Source of the DNA: Chromera velia
Taxonomy: Eukaryota; Sar; Chromeraceae
Length of the DNA stretch: 20,000 bases
NCBI GenBank assembly: GCA_018398765.1
Contig: JAHBMJ010000661.1
Coordinates: 20,001 to 40,000, forward strand
Direction of reading: 5' to 3'
Part shown: positions 19,353 to 20,000 of the stretch, piece by piece
How the letters are laid out: each line of letters begins with the position of its first letter
How positions within the stretch are numbered: position 1 is the stretch's first letter
Notes under the pieces: model-generated
Databases searched by the model: none
The model's input: the letters and a program-made list of their open reading frames with translations, nothing else
Told to the model about the DNA's origin: nothing
Made by a program: the position numbers and the translations under genes

Positions 19353-19392
19353 GTCAAAGCCCTGGTGCCGAAGGCGCCAGGCTGCCAAAGCC
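19353..19392. repeat. Seed copy of the 33-bp unit with a GC-rich hairpin
   Basis: This is essentially a single copy (with the start of a second) of the unit amplified at 17723-17939, in the same orientation. It includes CCTGGTGCC-GAA-GGCGCCAGG, a nine-base stem with one wobble pair and a three-base loop. Its position close to the right inverted repeat mirrors the array next to the left one. Confidence 0.6.
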
Positions 19393-19444
19393 TGGAGTTT
19401 AATTGACAGACCATAGGGTCATAGGAAGGCTTCTTGGGGGTAAT

Positions 19445-20000
19445 GGTGATTGATTGGTGCGAGAGAGAATACATACCCATACGAAGCATCGCTACTTTCA
19501 AACAGAACACATGCAGACATATATGCATGCAGATAGGCCGTTCGATACATCCAAATCAAAAATTGATCAAAAGAGTTAGATAGCCCCGAAGAGCAGTGTT
19601 GCGGTTATTCCACAGTGTTCATTCTCGGTATGGCCTCGCGGTATTCTCTTTTCCGGGGCCGTTTGTATGCGGTGGCATGCCAGGGCTCCATGCGTTTGAA
19701 GGTAGATCGAGACGCGGAACCGGAATGCGGGCCGGGTCCAACCACCCCGGCAACTCTATATATATACTTTTTTAAATTTTTTATTATGAATAATATTTTT
19801 CTTCGCATGCAAAAACGATCCGTCATCCTCCTCCCGTGCGCGGCCCTGCGGAGACGGCAAATTTTGTTTCCCTCAGTGCATGTACAGACCCAGCAAAATT
19901 AAGGGGACACAAGAAAACATTCATAAAAAATAGAAGACGTATATACATAGAATGAGTAGATGGCAAAGTCGCGATCATTTCCGCGCCCTCTTTTTCTGTC
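19445..20000. other. No gene seen
   Basis: The sequence right of the inverted repeat contains short AT-rich stretches (TATATATA at about 19758) and a GC-richer segment at 19620-19750. The 95-codon plus-strand frame at 19615 has no recognisable motif. Nothing else could be supported before the window edge. Confidence 0.4.

Larger units (their letters stand above)
17678..19444. mobile_element. Probable decayed element bounded by 25-bp inverted repeats
   Basis: A 25-base sequence at 17678-17702 (ATTACCCCCAAGAAGG then CTTCCTATG) recurs in inverse orientation at 19420-19444 with one mismatch. Just inside each end is the same-orientation sequence GTCAAAGCCC(A/T)GGTGCCGAAGG (17720 and 19353). The left copy is expanded into a 33-bp array and the right copy is essentially single. 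The interior holds a broken reading frame on the plus strand and further small duplications. This looks like a non-autonomous or decayed transposable element. I did not find an unambiguous target-site duplication, and the class is uncertain. Confidence 0.45.

Overview
The window looks like nuclear DNA of an intron-rich alveolate. A chromerid such as Chromera velia seems most likely, and a coccidian-type apicomplexan is the main alternative. This assignment is inference. It rests on one gene with about 15 exons, introns of about 200-570 nt, mostly GCAG acceptors, many TGCATGC-type sites, long simple repeats, and AT-rich repeat-laden intergenic DNA. There are no bacterial operons, Shine-Dalgarno sites or RNA genes that I can support.

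Layout. Positions 1-223 (minus) hold the start of a glycosyltransferase gene resembling the PLOD (procollagen-lysine hydroxylase) glycosyltransferase domain; it runs off the left edge. Positions 224-4283 are a non-coding spacer with a 49-bp tandem duplication, an AT-rich stretch, a large CA/GA microsatellite and a poly-C tract. Positions 4284-14118 (minus) hold one large gene that I reconstructed exon by exon from splice sites, with reading phase matching at every junction. Positions 14119-14760 are its probable promoter, with four TGCATGC-type motifs. Positions 14761-17677 are AT-rich and then strongly purine-biased repeat DNA. Positions 17678-19444 are a probable decayed mobile element bounded by a 25-bp inverted repeat and containing a reading frame broken by in-frame stops. 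Positions 19445-20000 show nothing I can support.

The central result is the large gene. Its predicted product (about 1,935 residues) joins four parts: an N-terminal P-loop GTPase with the look of a dynamin-superfamily/SLIP-GC-like large GTPase; a helical middle; two tandem ubiquitin-specific protease (USP, peptidase C19) domains; and a tail with a ubiquitin-interacting motif and a basic putative nuclear signal. The first USP domain is a pseudoenzyme, with Ser in place of the catalytic Cys and Glu in place of the catalytic His. The second keeps Cys, His and Asp. Both USP domains carry an intron at the same two places in the same phases, so they appear to have arisen by internal tandem duplication. 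An in-frame TAG lies between them. It implies a tiny 51-nt intron, a truncated protein, a broken allele or a sequence error.

If the gene is expressed as modelled, a nucleotide-driven GTPase would be tied in one chain to ubiquitin binding and ubiquitin removal. I do not know this architecture as a described family.
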